This document shows positions 1-10,024 of a stretch of 64,000 nucleotides of DNA, in pieces. The notes under the pieces are model-generated. The model saw nothing but the letters and a program-made list of their open reading frames with translations, was not told where the DNA came from and did no database searches. This DNA is from Diospyros lotus (taxonomy: Eukaryota; Streptophyta; Magnoliopsida; Ericales; Ebenaceae). Location: assembly GCF_014633365.1 (NCBI RefSeq), contig NC_068349.1, positions 19,854,753 through 19,918,752 of the forward strand. Direction: 5' to 3'. Both the position numbers and the translations under genes were made by a program. Within the stretch, counting starts at the first letter, position 1, and each line of letters opens with the position of its first letter.

Positions 1-850
1 TCAACAAAAGTCAAAGGTCTTTGATGATCAATCAAGTTAGCTGATTATGGAAGGTAAATCAAGAATTCAATATGAAGGGCTAAGATTAGCTTGAAGACTT
101 GCCACATGGAGGGATGAGATTGATAAGAAAAGCTTACTCTAACACTATATAAAAGGATCTCTTGAAGGCTTTGGAACAACTTTGGAAGCCCTATTATTTT
201 CTACATCATTGGCCAAGATTTTCATTCTCTCTAAGTCTTTCTTTTCCTCTGTCTTCTTGAGAGAAAACTAAGAGAGTTCTCCACACTTCATTGTATTATT
301 TTTGAGAGAACCCTATTTCTCAATCTCTACTATTCTTGTATCTTGTAAAGAGCGTACAAAATCCAAACTAGTGAGTGTGAGACTCCAGAAGTAGTTTGGT
401 GGTGGTGAAGCTAAGTGAAGGCTTTGGTGGTTGTAACAAAAGTTTCATATAGTGGATTTGGTTGAAAATCCTAAGCTAGGAAATCCTTAGGTAGTGGATG
501 TAAGCCATAAGGGTCGAACCACTATACATCGATGTGTTCTTCTTCTTTTCATTCTTACTTATTCTTGCTTGCTTAATTGTTTGTTTTTGTGCTATCTGAA
601 GTGGCCAAATCCTTAGGCCTACATTCTTGGTGGTTATTTTGATTATATTCTTATTTGCTTTAATTGATCATTCTTTGTACTCATTCAATATTCCATTTGG
701 TTTATTTAAAGACTTGTTATTGTGTGCATTCAAATCACTTGTTTTCACCAAGTTGTAATTTGAAGAGTATATTAGACCAAAGCACATACTAGCACAGCTG
801 GCGGATATCATATTATCCATCTAGTATTTAAGTGCTCCCGTACTCTCAAC
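1..850 (+). mobile_element. SIRE-like Copia LTR, cut by the window start
   Basis: The segment looks like the promoter and downstream half of a Copia LTR. A TATA box (TATATAAAA, 146-154) is followed by a pyrimidine-rich leader. From about 360 to 530 comes a U5-like block with phrases such as TTGGTTGAAAATCC and GTCGAACCACTATACATC, closely resembling the end parts of the LTRs at 1679-3253 and 19690-21430. The left end lies outside the window, no primer-binding site is recognisable after it, and the right boundary near 850 is approximate. Lineage is inferred from the U5 style. Confidence 0.55.
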
Positions 851-857
851 TACAATT

Positions 858-1678
858 TTGGTTTATATTAAATTTTTTTTCTCATATATATACGTGCATA
901 AGTTTTGCATTAGAGTTTTAGAACTCAACAAGGGATTCCAACTAGGAAGAAATATAAAATGGACCAAATTTGAATTTATTAAATTTGGGGATAACCTAAA
1001 GAAATGGATAACCAACATGGGTTGGTTCAAATTATCTACCCTTGACCTACCAGTTTACCCTGAAGCCTTAGCTGAATTCTATTTCAATTTACCTAAGTCT
1101 CCTATAGAAAATAAAAATAAAAAAAAAAAAAGAATTTGGAATAGACAACATAAAATTTAGGTTCAATGGGATTGAATACATTTACACAACTGTAAGGCTA
1201 GTATAACATCTAGAACTCTCTCTATGTGAAAAAGACCTAGATGACTTTGACATGAACTATGATGAAATATAGACTGCAATCACTAGAAAACATGAAACCT
1301 TTTTAGCAGCCAAACATTCAAGGTCTCATGAATTCTAAGATTCAGAACATAGGCTCTTACATCATTTTAATGTCACCTCAATAAATGTCAGAGGAGGATC
1401 ATTTAACTTTGTAACTTAAACTGACCTCCTCATCACGCGATGTGCCATCCACAACATCCACTTTAGTCTCCCTTGTTTTTTGTTTACTTGAATGTATGAA
1501 TCTGTCATTTCAAAATCATCTGGCAAACTTCCATTTGTGATGCTTGTCACTTTTATTCTAATTAAAACTCATTGTCATATCTCTCACCAAAGATCCATCC
1601 CTCAATCATCATTTGACACATACTTAAGCGAAACCTTCAAAATAATGATGATAAAATGTGAGAATGGTGTCTAGAAAA
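858..1678 (+). pseudogene. Gag-like / plant-transposon-protein relic, upstream part
   Basis: An open stretch of about 100 codons (858-1160) contains FGDNLKKWITNMGW followed by VYPEALAEFYFNLPKSP. The pattern of a tryptophan, then a 'YPE...EFY.NL' block, is typical of the poorly characterised plant transposon ORFs carried by non-autonomous LTR elements. The reading continues in shifting frames to 1678 (for example NIKFRFNGIEYIYTTV just after 1138), where a solo LTR with a perfect TSD interrupts it. It resumes at 3254, is cut by a Cassandra element, resumes at 4140, and is cut once more at 4324. Frameshifts and stops make it non-functional. The family assignment is by eye only. Confidence 0.4.
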
Positions 1679-3253
1679 TGATGTTTTACTCTTGTGTTTA
1701 GTTTTGATGATGAAAAATATCAAATGGTTTTATACTCTAAATCAAAGTATATGATTTGAAAAAAAAAATCAATTTCAAGCGCTTTGTTAAAATGAAAACC
1801 AAATGATCTATAATTTTCTATAGATTGAGATTTGCACAAACAAGAATTAAGATTTAAAAGAATCTCTTAAATGATTTTTACAAGTTGGTGTTGAATCATT
1901 GGATAAATGAAGCAAAAATTTTCCAAAGGCAAAAGACCACCTTTATGTTCTTGATAGATTGATATTTTATCTTTGATATACTTTAGATGATAAAAATCAA
2001 TTTCATCTTGATGATGAAATTATTTTATCTATGGTTATTATCTTGGTGCTCTAAATTTCTTTTTTATAATTTATTAAGCATCAAAAATTAATTTCATCAT
2101 ACAATTAAATCTTGATGACAATTGAAATATTATATTTCTATTTGATCAAAATTGTTGAATGAAAATTAAATCCAATGCCAAAACATCTTGTGATAAATTT
2201 CTTATGGCATTTTCGAATATTGTGTTTTTAATTGATTCAAAATAAATTTCCAATAAAATACCTTTTAAATCAAAAGAAATTATTTTGAGTGCATTAAAGG
2301 CATCTGTCAACAGTTTATATGAAACTGTCAACAGTTTACATGAAACTGTCGACAGTTAGTAAGGTTGCAAAGACAATTGTTGACAGTTTTCTCTATTTTG
2401 TTGATAGTTCTTCATTTGTAAACCTTTGAACTGTTAACTAATCCCTTCAAACTATCGACTAACAGAAGCCTTGCACTGCATTTGTCGACTAAATGCTTAT
2501 ATCTGTCGACTAAGTCTTTAATTTTAACTAGAAACTGTCGACTAGCCCATCTCATCTGTCGATAGCTTGTATCTCCAATGGTTAGTTTCTCAATCTCCAA
2601 CAACTCAAAAATGAATAGTGTTAGGCAAAGCTTTTGGGAGGCCTATAAAAAAAAGTCTGGTAGATCTTGAAGAAGCTAATGGATGGGAATGAAGTGAAGT
2701 GAGCTTAAGAATTATTTCAAACTTCTCAATTGTATTTGTGCTTTCATAATTTTATCTCCTCAAGGCTTTGATCTAAATATGTATCCATTCATTCAAGCCT
2801 TGTTTTGTATTTTGAGAGATCTTGTAACTAAGAGATTCATCTCTTAGATTCTTTCTTATTGTTGAAATCTTGTATTTCCTAACTTATTATGCTAGAAGAC
2901 TTACTCTTTAAAGCAATGGGTTGAAATACCTAAGTAGGTGTTAGATGGCTTACTTGTATAAGCAAGAGGTTTGTAATTTCATAGTCTTGCAATAGAGAGT
3001 CTACTTTGTTAAGTAGGAGGTTTTACTGGATTAGTTGAAAAATCCTTAGTGAATAACTAAGGTAGTGGATTAGGCTTGTGTTCCCTTATGCTTGTGTTCC
3101 TTGATCTATTTATCTTTCCAAGCATTTCATTAATCCTCACTTGAATTATATTCTTATTCATTTTGAAAAAGATTTCAAGCTTTCAAGCTTATTTTTAAAT
3201 TACCCAATTCACCCCCTCTCTTGGGTGTGTATCATACCATTTCAAACCTATCA
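1679..3253 (+). mobile_element. Solo LTR, SIRE/Maximus-like Copia (family A)
   Basis: The unit begins TGATGTTTTACTC, ends CCTATCA, and is flanked by the direct repeat GAAAA (1674-1678 and 3254-3258). Both sides belong to the same gag-like relic, which fits a solo LTR left by recombination between two LTRs. It carries a TATA box (TATAAAA, about 2644), a U5-like block (GAAAAATCCTTAGTG, then GTAGTGGATTAGG) and a C-rich end (TTCACCCCCTCTCTTGGG) like SIRE/Maximus LTRs. The start region (TTTTGATGATGAAAAA) also matches the LTR at 19690. It shows no coding capacity. Confidence 0.82.
2304..2575. repeat. Cluster of CTGTCGACAG-type palindromes in family A U3
   Basis: At least ten exact or decayed copies of a short palindrome (CTGTCGACAG, CTGTCAACAG, TTGTCGACTA, CTATCGACTA and similar) occur within about 270 bp, just upstream of the LTR TATA box. 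Spacing is irregular, so this is a motif cluster and not a tandem array. The position in U3 suggests enhancer-like sites, which is an inference. Confidence 0.7.
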
Positions 3254-3488
3254 GAAAATTCCTTCTAAAGAAAAGCAACCAGAACACTAAGAGGAGGATA
3301 ATTCTTCATCTAACCCTACTTCTCAAGGTGTTGGGACTTCTTAATCCACTCATCCTCCAACACCCTCATCTACCATTCCTCATATTCAAACAATACCTCA
3401 ATATACTTCTCAAGTCAATCCAACCAACACTCAAGCCGCTACCTCTTCATCTCAATAGCTAAACCAACCTGTGAGGGTACACATCAAT
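3254..3488 (+). pseudogene. Middle fragment of the gag-like relic
   Basis: This short stretch between the solo LTR and the first Cassandra element reads as a Ser/Thr/Pro/Gln-rich linker (around KEKQPEH, then NPTSQGVGTS) with stops. It is the continuation of the relic starting at 858, and its two ends are defined by the TSDs GAAAA (3254-3258) and TCAAT (3484-3488). Confidence 0.4.
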
Positions 3489-4134
3489 TGTAACATTCAG
3501 CATCGAGCAAAAGGAAGGACCAGAACAACTTACCCTGATGGGCCTATGCGAACTTCTCAAGGGTCACCCATTCTTAAGCTTCCCCAGCTCAAACACGCTT
3601 AACCTGGGAGTTATATATTTGTACATTTAGCCTAAAATGTATCTAGCTAGTGTTGTTTCCGTCCTTACTTATCCTCGATATATACTATTCTTCTCTGGGC
3701 TCTTGGGGTATTATAGTCTCCCCCCCCCCCCTCTTGAGCACATGATGTCCTCGTCATGTGACCTTACAACTGGTCCCAGATCTTCTCCCCTTTGGGGGCT
3801 ACCATCCTAGAAGCCTGCCAGGAACCGCTCCTTGTTTAGGCCCTCGCGCCACGGCGCCACTCCCCACCCTCATCAGACCGCCTTCCCAAGGGTCAGCTCT
3901 AATACCATCTGTAACATCCCGTATCGAGTGATAGGAAGAACCAAAACAACTTACCCTGATGGGCCTACACGAACTTCCCAATGGTCACCCATCCTTAAGC
4001 TTCCCCAACTCAAGCATTCTTAACCCGGGAGTTCTTTGCTTACATTTAGCCCAAAAGGTATTCAATTGGTGTTGTTTTCGTCCTTACTTATCCTCGATAT
4101 ATACAACCCTTCTCTGGGCTCGTGGGGTATTACA
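3489..4134 (-). mobile_element. Cassandra-type TRIM no. 1, complete but old
   Basis: Two direct repeats of 227 and 225 bp (3489-3715 and 3910-4134), each TGTAACAT... to ...GGGGTATTA(T/C)A, flank about 194 bp of non-coding DNA. Just before the right repeat, GCTCTAATACCA is the complement of an initiator-Met tRNA primer-binding site, so the sense strand is minus. A C-rich run after the left repeat (3720-3734) is the complemented polypurine tract. The TSD TCAAT (3484-3488 and 4135-4139) is perfect. By eye the two repeats differ at roughly three dozen sites, so the insertion is much older than the copy at 17835. It has no ORF and must be mobilised in trans. Confidence 0.92.
3955..4033 (-). other. 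5S rRNA-derived segment in Cassandra no. 1 (also 3535-3612)
   Basis: Read on the minus strand, each LTR holds a stretch resembling plant 5S rRNA: AACTCCCGGGTTAAG (A-box region), then GGATGGGTGACC (C-box), then GGGAAGTTCGTGT. These are the internal RNA polymerase III promoter elements that define Cassandra. In this old copy the A-box half has drifted: the expected GTTAAGCGTGCTT reads GTTAAGAATGCTT in the right LTR. Confidence 0.85.
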
Positions 4135-4139
4135 TCAAT

Positions 4140-4318
4140 AAATTCCTCACAACGTCCATAATAAGGCTTCTAGATAGGTAGGAAACACTAATTTCCAGAA
4201 TTGACAAGTTTGAGGAAAGACAAAAAAATATGGAAGATAGCTTAGCTAAAATCAAGACAGTTATGAAGTCCATGGGAAGAACTAAGTCAACTACCTAGAA
4301 ATCCTCAAGAACCACATT
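4140..4318 (+). pseudogene. C-terminal part of the gag-like relic, continuing at 5818
   Basis: The segment between the Cassandra TSD and the next solo LTR reads, with stops, as a charged heptad-like helix (LDKFEERQKNMEDSLAKI, then KTVMKSMG) ending in a Ser/Thr/Arg-rich tail. Removing the solo LTR at 4324-5812 joins it to an acidic tail at 5818 (EEERGNGDPPPVIE). A coiled-coil C-terminus followed by an acidic tail is common in these plant retroelement ORFs. Confidence 0.45.
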
Positions 4319-4323
4319 AGAAG

Positions 4324-5812
4324 TGAAGGATCATGAACGAGGATACAAAGCATGCAACGGAAGCGTTTTAATATCAAAAAATGTTCCTCGTATTGATAAG
4401 AATCTAGGAGACTTACTTTTGCGGCGGATTACCGGACGGAATGGAGCGATGGGAGCTTCTTCGCGTTGTGGAGACGACGGCTGTCCTGCTAGCCTTCGGC
4501 TCCGTCGCATCAGAACTCAAACGCACCCTTTCGATCTTCCGGAGTATGACTCGAACTCGTGGCCTCTCTTCGGTGAAGAAGAATGAAAAACGACTTAGAT
4601 GAAAAAACAACTAAAGAGAGATATATATAGGGAGAACCCTAGGGTTAAAACCCTAGTGGGCCAAACCCTAATGGGCCAAGATCTTTTAATTAATTTTCTA
4701 ATTGAGTTAGCCCAATTAATTAATTAAAAACCCTAATGAACTATTATTTTATTCTAGCCCAATGGACCATTCTGAATAAAATAATTCTCTCTCAATGTAA
4801 TTCATCCAACAAGCCAAATGTATTAAAAAATACATGAGTTACATCGAGCTACCCCGGGGACCAAAAGACAAATTATTCACGGCTACTAAAATGACCAAAA
4901 TATCCCTGCTACCTAGTAAATATATTTTGTCATTCTAAGTGTTCCAACTATCACCATATGGTAACACTGACCCCACGAATAATTTTGCATATGCCATGTC
5001 TTTGACCTACTAGTGTAATGACGAAAATACCCCTCTGCGTAACACCCATCATTTAGAAAGGAATAATGTACTAACACCTTTCTAAATGACTTCTACCATC
5101 CTTAGATCACTAGTCCAATAATCCGTGACTACTTGAATGTACTTGCTTATCACTGGGAGCTACCCAGAAGCACACACTCTTAAGTCACGTTCCCAGGGCC
5201 CTGGATTATTCGATTATTCTTGGACAATCACAAGGGGGTGAATCACAGAAACTATCTTGTATTAGTCTGTCTTAGCTAATTAGAAACCATACTCCCAACT
5301 CAAAAGGATATTGATCTTTGATAGACCTCACCTACAATGAATCTAAGAATATAGCTCCAGGTTCACTAGACCACCAACTAATACTCAAGTATTAGAGTAC
5401 TCGTCCACGTAGTAGCAGTGATAGACTAGCTCCATGATAATTAGTACTTTGTCATTAGCTTCTATCACAGGTCCACTCTACGCATTCCAAATGCGCTTGT
5501 ACAATTAGAGTAAACGGACTGTTTACTGGCTAAGGCAAGCCATCCTCCATTAGGATCTATTGCACAATGATCTTATCATGATAGAATGCCCAGTTCTATC
5601 AAAAGATCAAGAGTAATATTTTCTTGCTTATTAAGTACCCATGATTCATGCCTAACTGTGAAGAACGACCCATCACATGAATCACTTACTTAATAGCATG
5701 GACACCTTTCCAACAATTAAATGCAAATAATATATGTGCCATAAACTGAATAAAAGAAACATCATTACCATAAATTAAACAAAACATGTCTTTAGGGCAT
5801 ACATTTCCAACA
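4324..5812 (-). mobile_element. Solo LTR of a Copia element, minus orientation
   Basis: On the minus strand the unit begins TGTTGGAAATGTATGCC, a common plant Copia LTR start, and ends CATGATCCTTCA. The flanks carry the duplication AGAAG (4319-4323 and 5813-5817). A TATA-like TATATATA lies near 4620-4629 on the minus strand. The sequence between the termini is non-coding, without PBS, polypurine tract or gag/pol, so this is a solo LTR of 1489 bp. It interrupts the gag-like relic. Lineage within Copia is not resolved. Confidence 0.88.
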
Positions 5813-5817
5813 AGAAG

Positions 5818-6259
5818 AAGAAAGAGGCAATGGGGATCCTCCTCCAGTTATAGAATAGGATTTCTATGTAATTGTTATTTTGTTTTGTTTTTAGTTAATG
5901 TAATCTAACATTTTCAATGTACTTGTTTTGTATTCGATGAAATTGTCTTCTTTAATAATTTGGCCTTATACTCATACATAACATTCCCTACTCAACTCAA
6001 TTCAAATGTATAAGATAGGGGGAGCAATCAACTGGAAAATTTATTATGTTAGGAGGAACATCATGTGCAACCTTTTTTGGTTAAGGAGAGCTTCTTTTGA
6101 TAATGACAAAAAGGGGGAGAAAAGAAAATTGATAAAAATTCTAAATCATTTCAATCAATTCAGTAAGGCTTTTGAAAGATATCATAAGCTTAGGTTTGTA
6201 TTTCTTGTGTTTGTGTTTTGTCATCATCAATAAGGGATCATCAATCAAAAATGGGAGAT
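5818..6259 (+). other. 3' untranslated end and polypurine tracts of the SIRE-like element
   Basis: After the relic ORF ends near 5850 the sequence is non-coding. It carries two SIRE-style purine tracts: TGACAAAAAGGGGGAGAAAA (about 6104-6123) and ATCAAAAATGGGAGAT (6244-6259), the second directly abutting an LTR start. The paired 'GATGACAAA + GGGGGAGA' arrangement, with the downstream TCATCATCAATAAGGG, is characteristic of SIRE/Maximus 3' ends. An open frame at 6006-6233 has no recognisable similarity. Confidence 0.6.
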
Positions 6260-6829
6260 TGTTGAGTAATTTGTTAGTTAAAGTTTTAATTTAATGAAAA
6301 AATAGGAAAAATTTTGTTAAGTGATGATGGTCAAAATAGTGTGTTTAAAGTTTATATAATCGAGTAAAGCAAATTTCTTAATCAAGTACTAATCTATATT
6401 ACTCGAGTAATGTAGTGATATCTCACATTAGGTCAGAATATTGATTCTTATAATCGAGTAAAAAGCTTCATGTAATTGAATAATTCTGCGATCTAATTCT
6501 TATATTCGAGTAAAAATCTTTTGTACTCGAGTAATGTTCTTATTAAAAAAGCCTTAAGATTAATTTAAAGTAGGCATGTTATTTTAATCGAGTATATCAT
6601 GTTGTTTGTAATCAAGTAGGCATAAGCTATGTAATAGATAATTGATTACAAGTCTCATTGTATTTGAATAAAAATCAAATGTACTTGACTAAATAGGCTT
6701 TGTATTCGAGTAGATAATATAAGTTTCTAGCCATGCAAAATTAATCGAGTATTTAGTTTTTGTAATCAAGTAATGATTCAAGTATACTCAAGTAAATGTT
6801 TTTTGTAATCGAGTATATATATCCTCTAG
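6260..6829 (+). mobile_element. 3' LTR of the SIRE-like element, left part (family B)
   Basis: The LTR starts TGTTGAGTAATTTG immediately after the polypurine tract and is interrupted at 6830 by the TR-GAG insertion, with TSD TCTAG. It continues at 12584. The visible part is AT-rich U3 with about thirteen copies or near copies of AATCGAGTA / TACTCGAGTA. No TATA box lies in this half. Confidence 0.75.
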
Positions 6830-6899
6830 TGTTGTGCCGTGTAAAAAGGGAGGAATAAAAAAAATTAATTAATTAAAAAAGAAAAGGGAGAATTGAAGA

Positions 6900-7250
6900 A
6901 GCTGGCGGCAATTGCCGCCAGCTGGCAAGGTGCAGCCGCGAGGTGCAACCTCGCGGCTGTACGCCGCAGCCTCGTAGCTGATGCCGCGAGGCACAACAGC
7001 CTCGCAACTGCAGGCCGCGAGGCGCAACAACCTCGCGGCTGCACGCCGTGAGGCTCTGCAGCCTCGCAGCCGCATGCCGTGAGGCTGCTTCTCGCGGATG
7101 TTTGCCGCGAGGAGAAGCTGCTCCTCGCAGCTATTTGCAGCGAGGCTGCTCCTTGCGGCTATTTGCCACGAGGAGAAGCTGCCTCGCGGCAGTGTTAGCT
7201 GCAAGGCACACTACCGCGAGGCCCAGTTGCCGCAAGGCCACGTCGAAGCA
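6900..7250. repeat. GC-rich hairpin array built on GCCGCGAGG / CCTCGCGGC
   Basis: It opens with a perfect 24-bp palindrome (6900-6923, centred on GCAATTGC). Then come about ten interspersed half-sites GCCGCGAGG and inverted CCTCGCGGC, several paired as 9-bp arms around TGCAA-like loops (for example 6940-6962). The array lies upstream of the TATA box. The shorter sister array in the 3' LTR is 11344-11545. Confidence 0.8.
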
Positions 7251-7529
7251 ACCTCCCCCACCTTTTTGGCTTGGCTCTGACCAATTCAGCAACCGCCACG
7301 TGTCGACATCATCCACCCTTGAGAATCGTGCCCTATAAATACCCAGCTACAGGACATTAATGAGGACCTCCAACTTCGGTAAATCTTATCACTTTGAATA
7401 TACTTTGACTATTTCTTCGTGAATATTCATCGGGATTCGGGACTGACTTTGGCATCGGAAGGCCTTCGCGGGGAAGATTCCCGCGAGCCTTCTAACCTAT
7501 TTTCTCAGCATTAACAGGGCCGAATCCTT

Positions 7530-8045
7530 GTGGTGAACCTAGCGGCGAAGCTTGTGGCAAAGCTCATGGCGAAGCTAGTGGCGAACCTCGTGGCGAAACT
7601 AGCGGCAAAGCTTGTGGCGAAGCTAGAGGCAAAACTGTGTGGCGAAGCCTAGTGGAAAAGCTAGTGGCAAGACCTTGTGGAAAAGCTAGTGGCAAGACCT
7701 TGTGGCAAACCTCGTGGCGAAGCTAGCGGCAAAGCTTGTGGCGAAGCTAGCGACGAAGCTTGTGGCAAAGCTTGTGGCGAAGCTAGCGGCGAAGCCTTGT
7801 GGCGAAGCTAGTGGCAAGACTAGCGGCAAGACCTTGTGGCGAAGCTTGTGGCAAAGCTCATGGCGAAGCTTGTGGCGAACCTCGTGGCAAAGCTAACAGC
7901 AAAGCTTGTGGCGAAGCTAGCGGCGAAGCTTGTGGCGAAGCTAGCGGCAAAGCTTGTGGTGAAGTTTGCGGCGAAGCCTTGTGGCTAACCTTGTGGTGAA
8001 GCTGGTGACGAGAGCTAGTGGCGAAAGCTAGTAACGAGAACTAGC
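7530..8045. repeat. 12-bp minisatellite (GGCGAAGCTAGC / GGCGAAGCTTGT) in the 5' LTR
   Basis: About forty imperfect 12-bp units alternate GGCGAAGCTTGT, GGCAAAGCTTGT and GGCGAAGCTAGC, with some 11- or 13-bp slips. The array lies downstream of the TATA box, so it would be transcribed in the leader. All frames are partly open because the unit length is a multiple of three, which produces meaningless repetitive ORFs. The matching array in the 3' LTR is 11838-12470. Confidence 0.85.
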
Positions 8046-8184
8046 GGCAAATCCTTGCAGCGAGAATCCTAACGGCAACCTCCCTTGAAGCAACATCTCT
8101 TACGGCAACCTAACTTCACCCGACACCAAGCTTGAGTGGACCCCACATCACAAATTTTAATTGTTGTATTTTGGCAACAACAAT

Positions 8185-8200
8185 TTGGCGCCGTCTGTGG
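8185..8200 (+). other. Primer-binding site of the TR-GAG element
   Basis: TTGGCGCCGTCTGTGG begins two bases after the 5' LTR end. Such TGGCGCC-type sites are used by Tat/Athila elements rather than the initiator-Met site of chromoviruses and Copia, which supports a Tat relationship. Confidence 0.8.
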
Positions 8201-8232
8201 GAAACACAACAAATAGCCAATCTCAGCACAAA

Positions 8233-9866
8233 ATGCCGAGAGGGACAAGATCAGCCAGTTTGACGAGCCCGCCTGACCCCACCCGAAGAAGCGCTCATAC
8301 CAGGACGGGAGCCACGAAAGCTCCCACCAAGCGAACTCTACAGTACCAAAATTTTTAGTAGATCACCCTAACAATGAAGTGCATTCCGGGAACTTTTCTA
8401 TGCTCGAATGCAACCATACCGCCAAACTGGGGGGCATGGAGCGTTTGAAGCAAGAAGAAACACACGTAGACGGATACGCGACAGGGCGAAGGGAACAAGT
8501 CCCACATACAGCGCCCACTAACCGGGAACAACACTCATTTGGACAGTCTTCAATTCCAAATAGAAACCTCGTGGGAACTTCAAGGATAGCTCCATCCACA
8601 GTCTTACTCTCAGATTATGAACTATTGCGGAAGAACTTTGAGGAGCTAAAACAGCAGAATAATGAGCTCAGGGTGAACAATGAGGAGAATATGAGAAGAC
8701 TACAGGAGGTCACTGCTTTGTTACGTGAACTAAGGCCGGACATTCATATTCCCCGCATGGGACAAATCAATACAAGGGTAGAACATCGGAGATTCCAGGA
8801 CAACCCTTCAAGAATCAGAACTCCAGGGCTGAATAGTAAAGTTTTGGAAGTAACGAACTCGAGAAGGAAAAATTGCAGGAGGGTGAGAAAAGCTCCCAAG
8901 TATAGAGAGACAGCAGAAAACACCTACTCGGGAGTGCCCCAAGACCCATCTATTTGCCAAAATAAAAAGAAGCAAGAAACACTTAGCGTGTCCGATATTA
9001 AACGCCTCATAGAAGAGGTGCTAGAACAGAAACAGGTAATGATGATACCAAAAGTAACTCCCTCGAAAGGGTTTCCTCTATCTGAGGAACTCCAAAGGTG
9101 ACCGGTGCAACCAGGGTTTGAACTACCACAACTCTCGGTATACTCAGGAAGGGAGGACCCCAAAAAACACTTACAACATTTTGTCACAGTGGCCGTGTTA
9201 CATGGATGGAATGAGGTCACTAGGTGCAGGGCTTTCCCACTCTCCCTGGCAGGACAAGCTCAGCAGTGGTTCACTGAATTACCGGCAGGATATATACGAT
9301 CATTCGAACAGTTAAAGAAAGAATTTCTAGATGCATTCTCTGTCTATCTTCCAAAGAAGAGGAGTGTAATATATCTAATGAGTTTACAGCAGAAGTCGGA
9401 CGAATCCCTAAAGCAATACATCGAGCGGTTTAGAGTTGCGACACAGGAAGTAAGGGATCTCCCAATCGGATTGGCAGTGTCAACCCTGCTAAACGGAACT
9501 ACCTACACCCCACTTAGAAGATCCTTAGCCTTCTCCGAGCCAAATTCAGTGACTGAGTTGTTCAACCGAGCAGAACAATTTGTCACCCAAATAGAAATTT
9601 TGGACGCAGGGGAAGGTAATAGAAGAGGAAGGGAAACCCAGCCCGAAGTGCGAAGGACCTTACGAAATCCAGAAGATGGTAGACACCAACAGGTACACGC
9701 TACCGACACCACAGAGCAAGGCGATAGGAAAAGCTCGGAACACCGTGTACCTCGAGAGGTACTTCCCGGCTTTAGCCCCAGGGGAAAGGACGAAGCACGA
9801 GACATAGAGTCAAGCCTATCGTCAGAAGCGTTCCTCGACCCGGTTAGAGGCTGGAATTGTCTTTAA
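8233..9866 (+). pseudogene. Tat-type Gag of the TR-GAG element, one in-frame stop
   Basis: A likely start at 8233 (MPRGTRSASL) runs into a stop at 8356-8358 with a frame change; the main frame runs 8379-9866 and is broken only by TGA at 9099-9101. The part before the TGA includes a predicted coiled coil (about 8605-8745, SDYELLRKNFEELKQQNNEL). The part after it is the Retrotrans_gag domain: LYSGREDPKKHLQHF-like block (here VYSGREDPKKHLQHF), WNEVTRCRAFPLSLAGQAQQWF, ESLKQYIERFRVATQEV. It ends in a basic, polar tail without a zinc knuckle or protease. This is capsid-like only, as expected for TR-GAG. The single TGA may be decay or, less likely, readthrough. Confidence 0.85.
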
Positions 9867-10024
9867 TTTTTCATTGTAATAACGTCCCCCGATAAATAAA
9901 AGAATATATCCCATGTATTCCCGTGGAGTAGGCAAAACTATAAGCCGAACCACGTAAAATCCGCAGGAGCCCAGATTATTTGTATGTATCTAGCAGGTAT
10001 AACGGCTCAAGCACAACTTGCTTC

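Larger units (their letters stand above)
6830..8182 (+). repeat. 5' LTR of the TR-GAG element
   Basis: 1353 bp. From left to right: an AT-rich start, a GC-rich hairpin array (6900-7250), a promoter block with CCAAT (7281), CACGTGTC (7297-7304, a G-box/ABRE-like core) and TATAAATA (7334-7341), then a 12-bp minisatellite (7530-8045), and the end ATTTTGGCAACAACA. The 3' LTR has the same order but fewer hairpin units, so the two LTRs differ mainly in repeat copy number. Confidence 0.92.

Noticed and set aside
4323..4610. Overlapping ORFs on both strands near 4400-4600
   Set aside because: They fall in the U5 region of the minus-strand solo LTR and have no supporting similarity.
7297..7304. CACGTGTC in the TR-GAG LTR as an ABA-response link to the PP2C gene
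   Set aside because: A single G-box-like core is common by chance and the gene is 43 kb away. It is kept only as a descriptive LTR detail.
7048..7338. Arg/Ala-rich ORFs on both strands in the TR-GAG LTRs, also 11317-11641
   Set aside because: They are translations of the palindromic GCCGCGAGG array and differ between the two LTR copies.
7702..7999. Repetitive ORFs (VAKLVAKLAAK and GEACGEASGKACG types) read as possible proteins
   Set aside because: They come from a 12-bp minisatellite inside an LTR; unit length divisible by three keeps frames open by chance.
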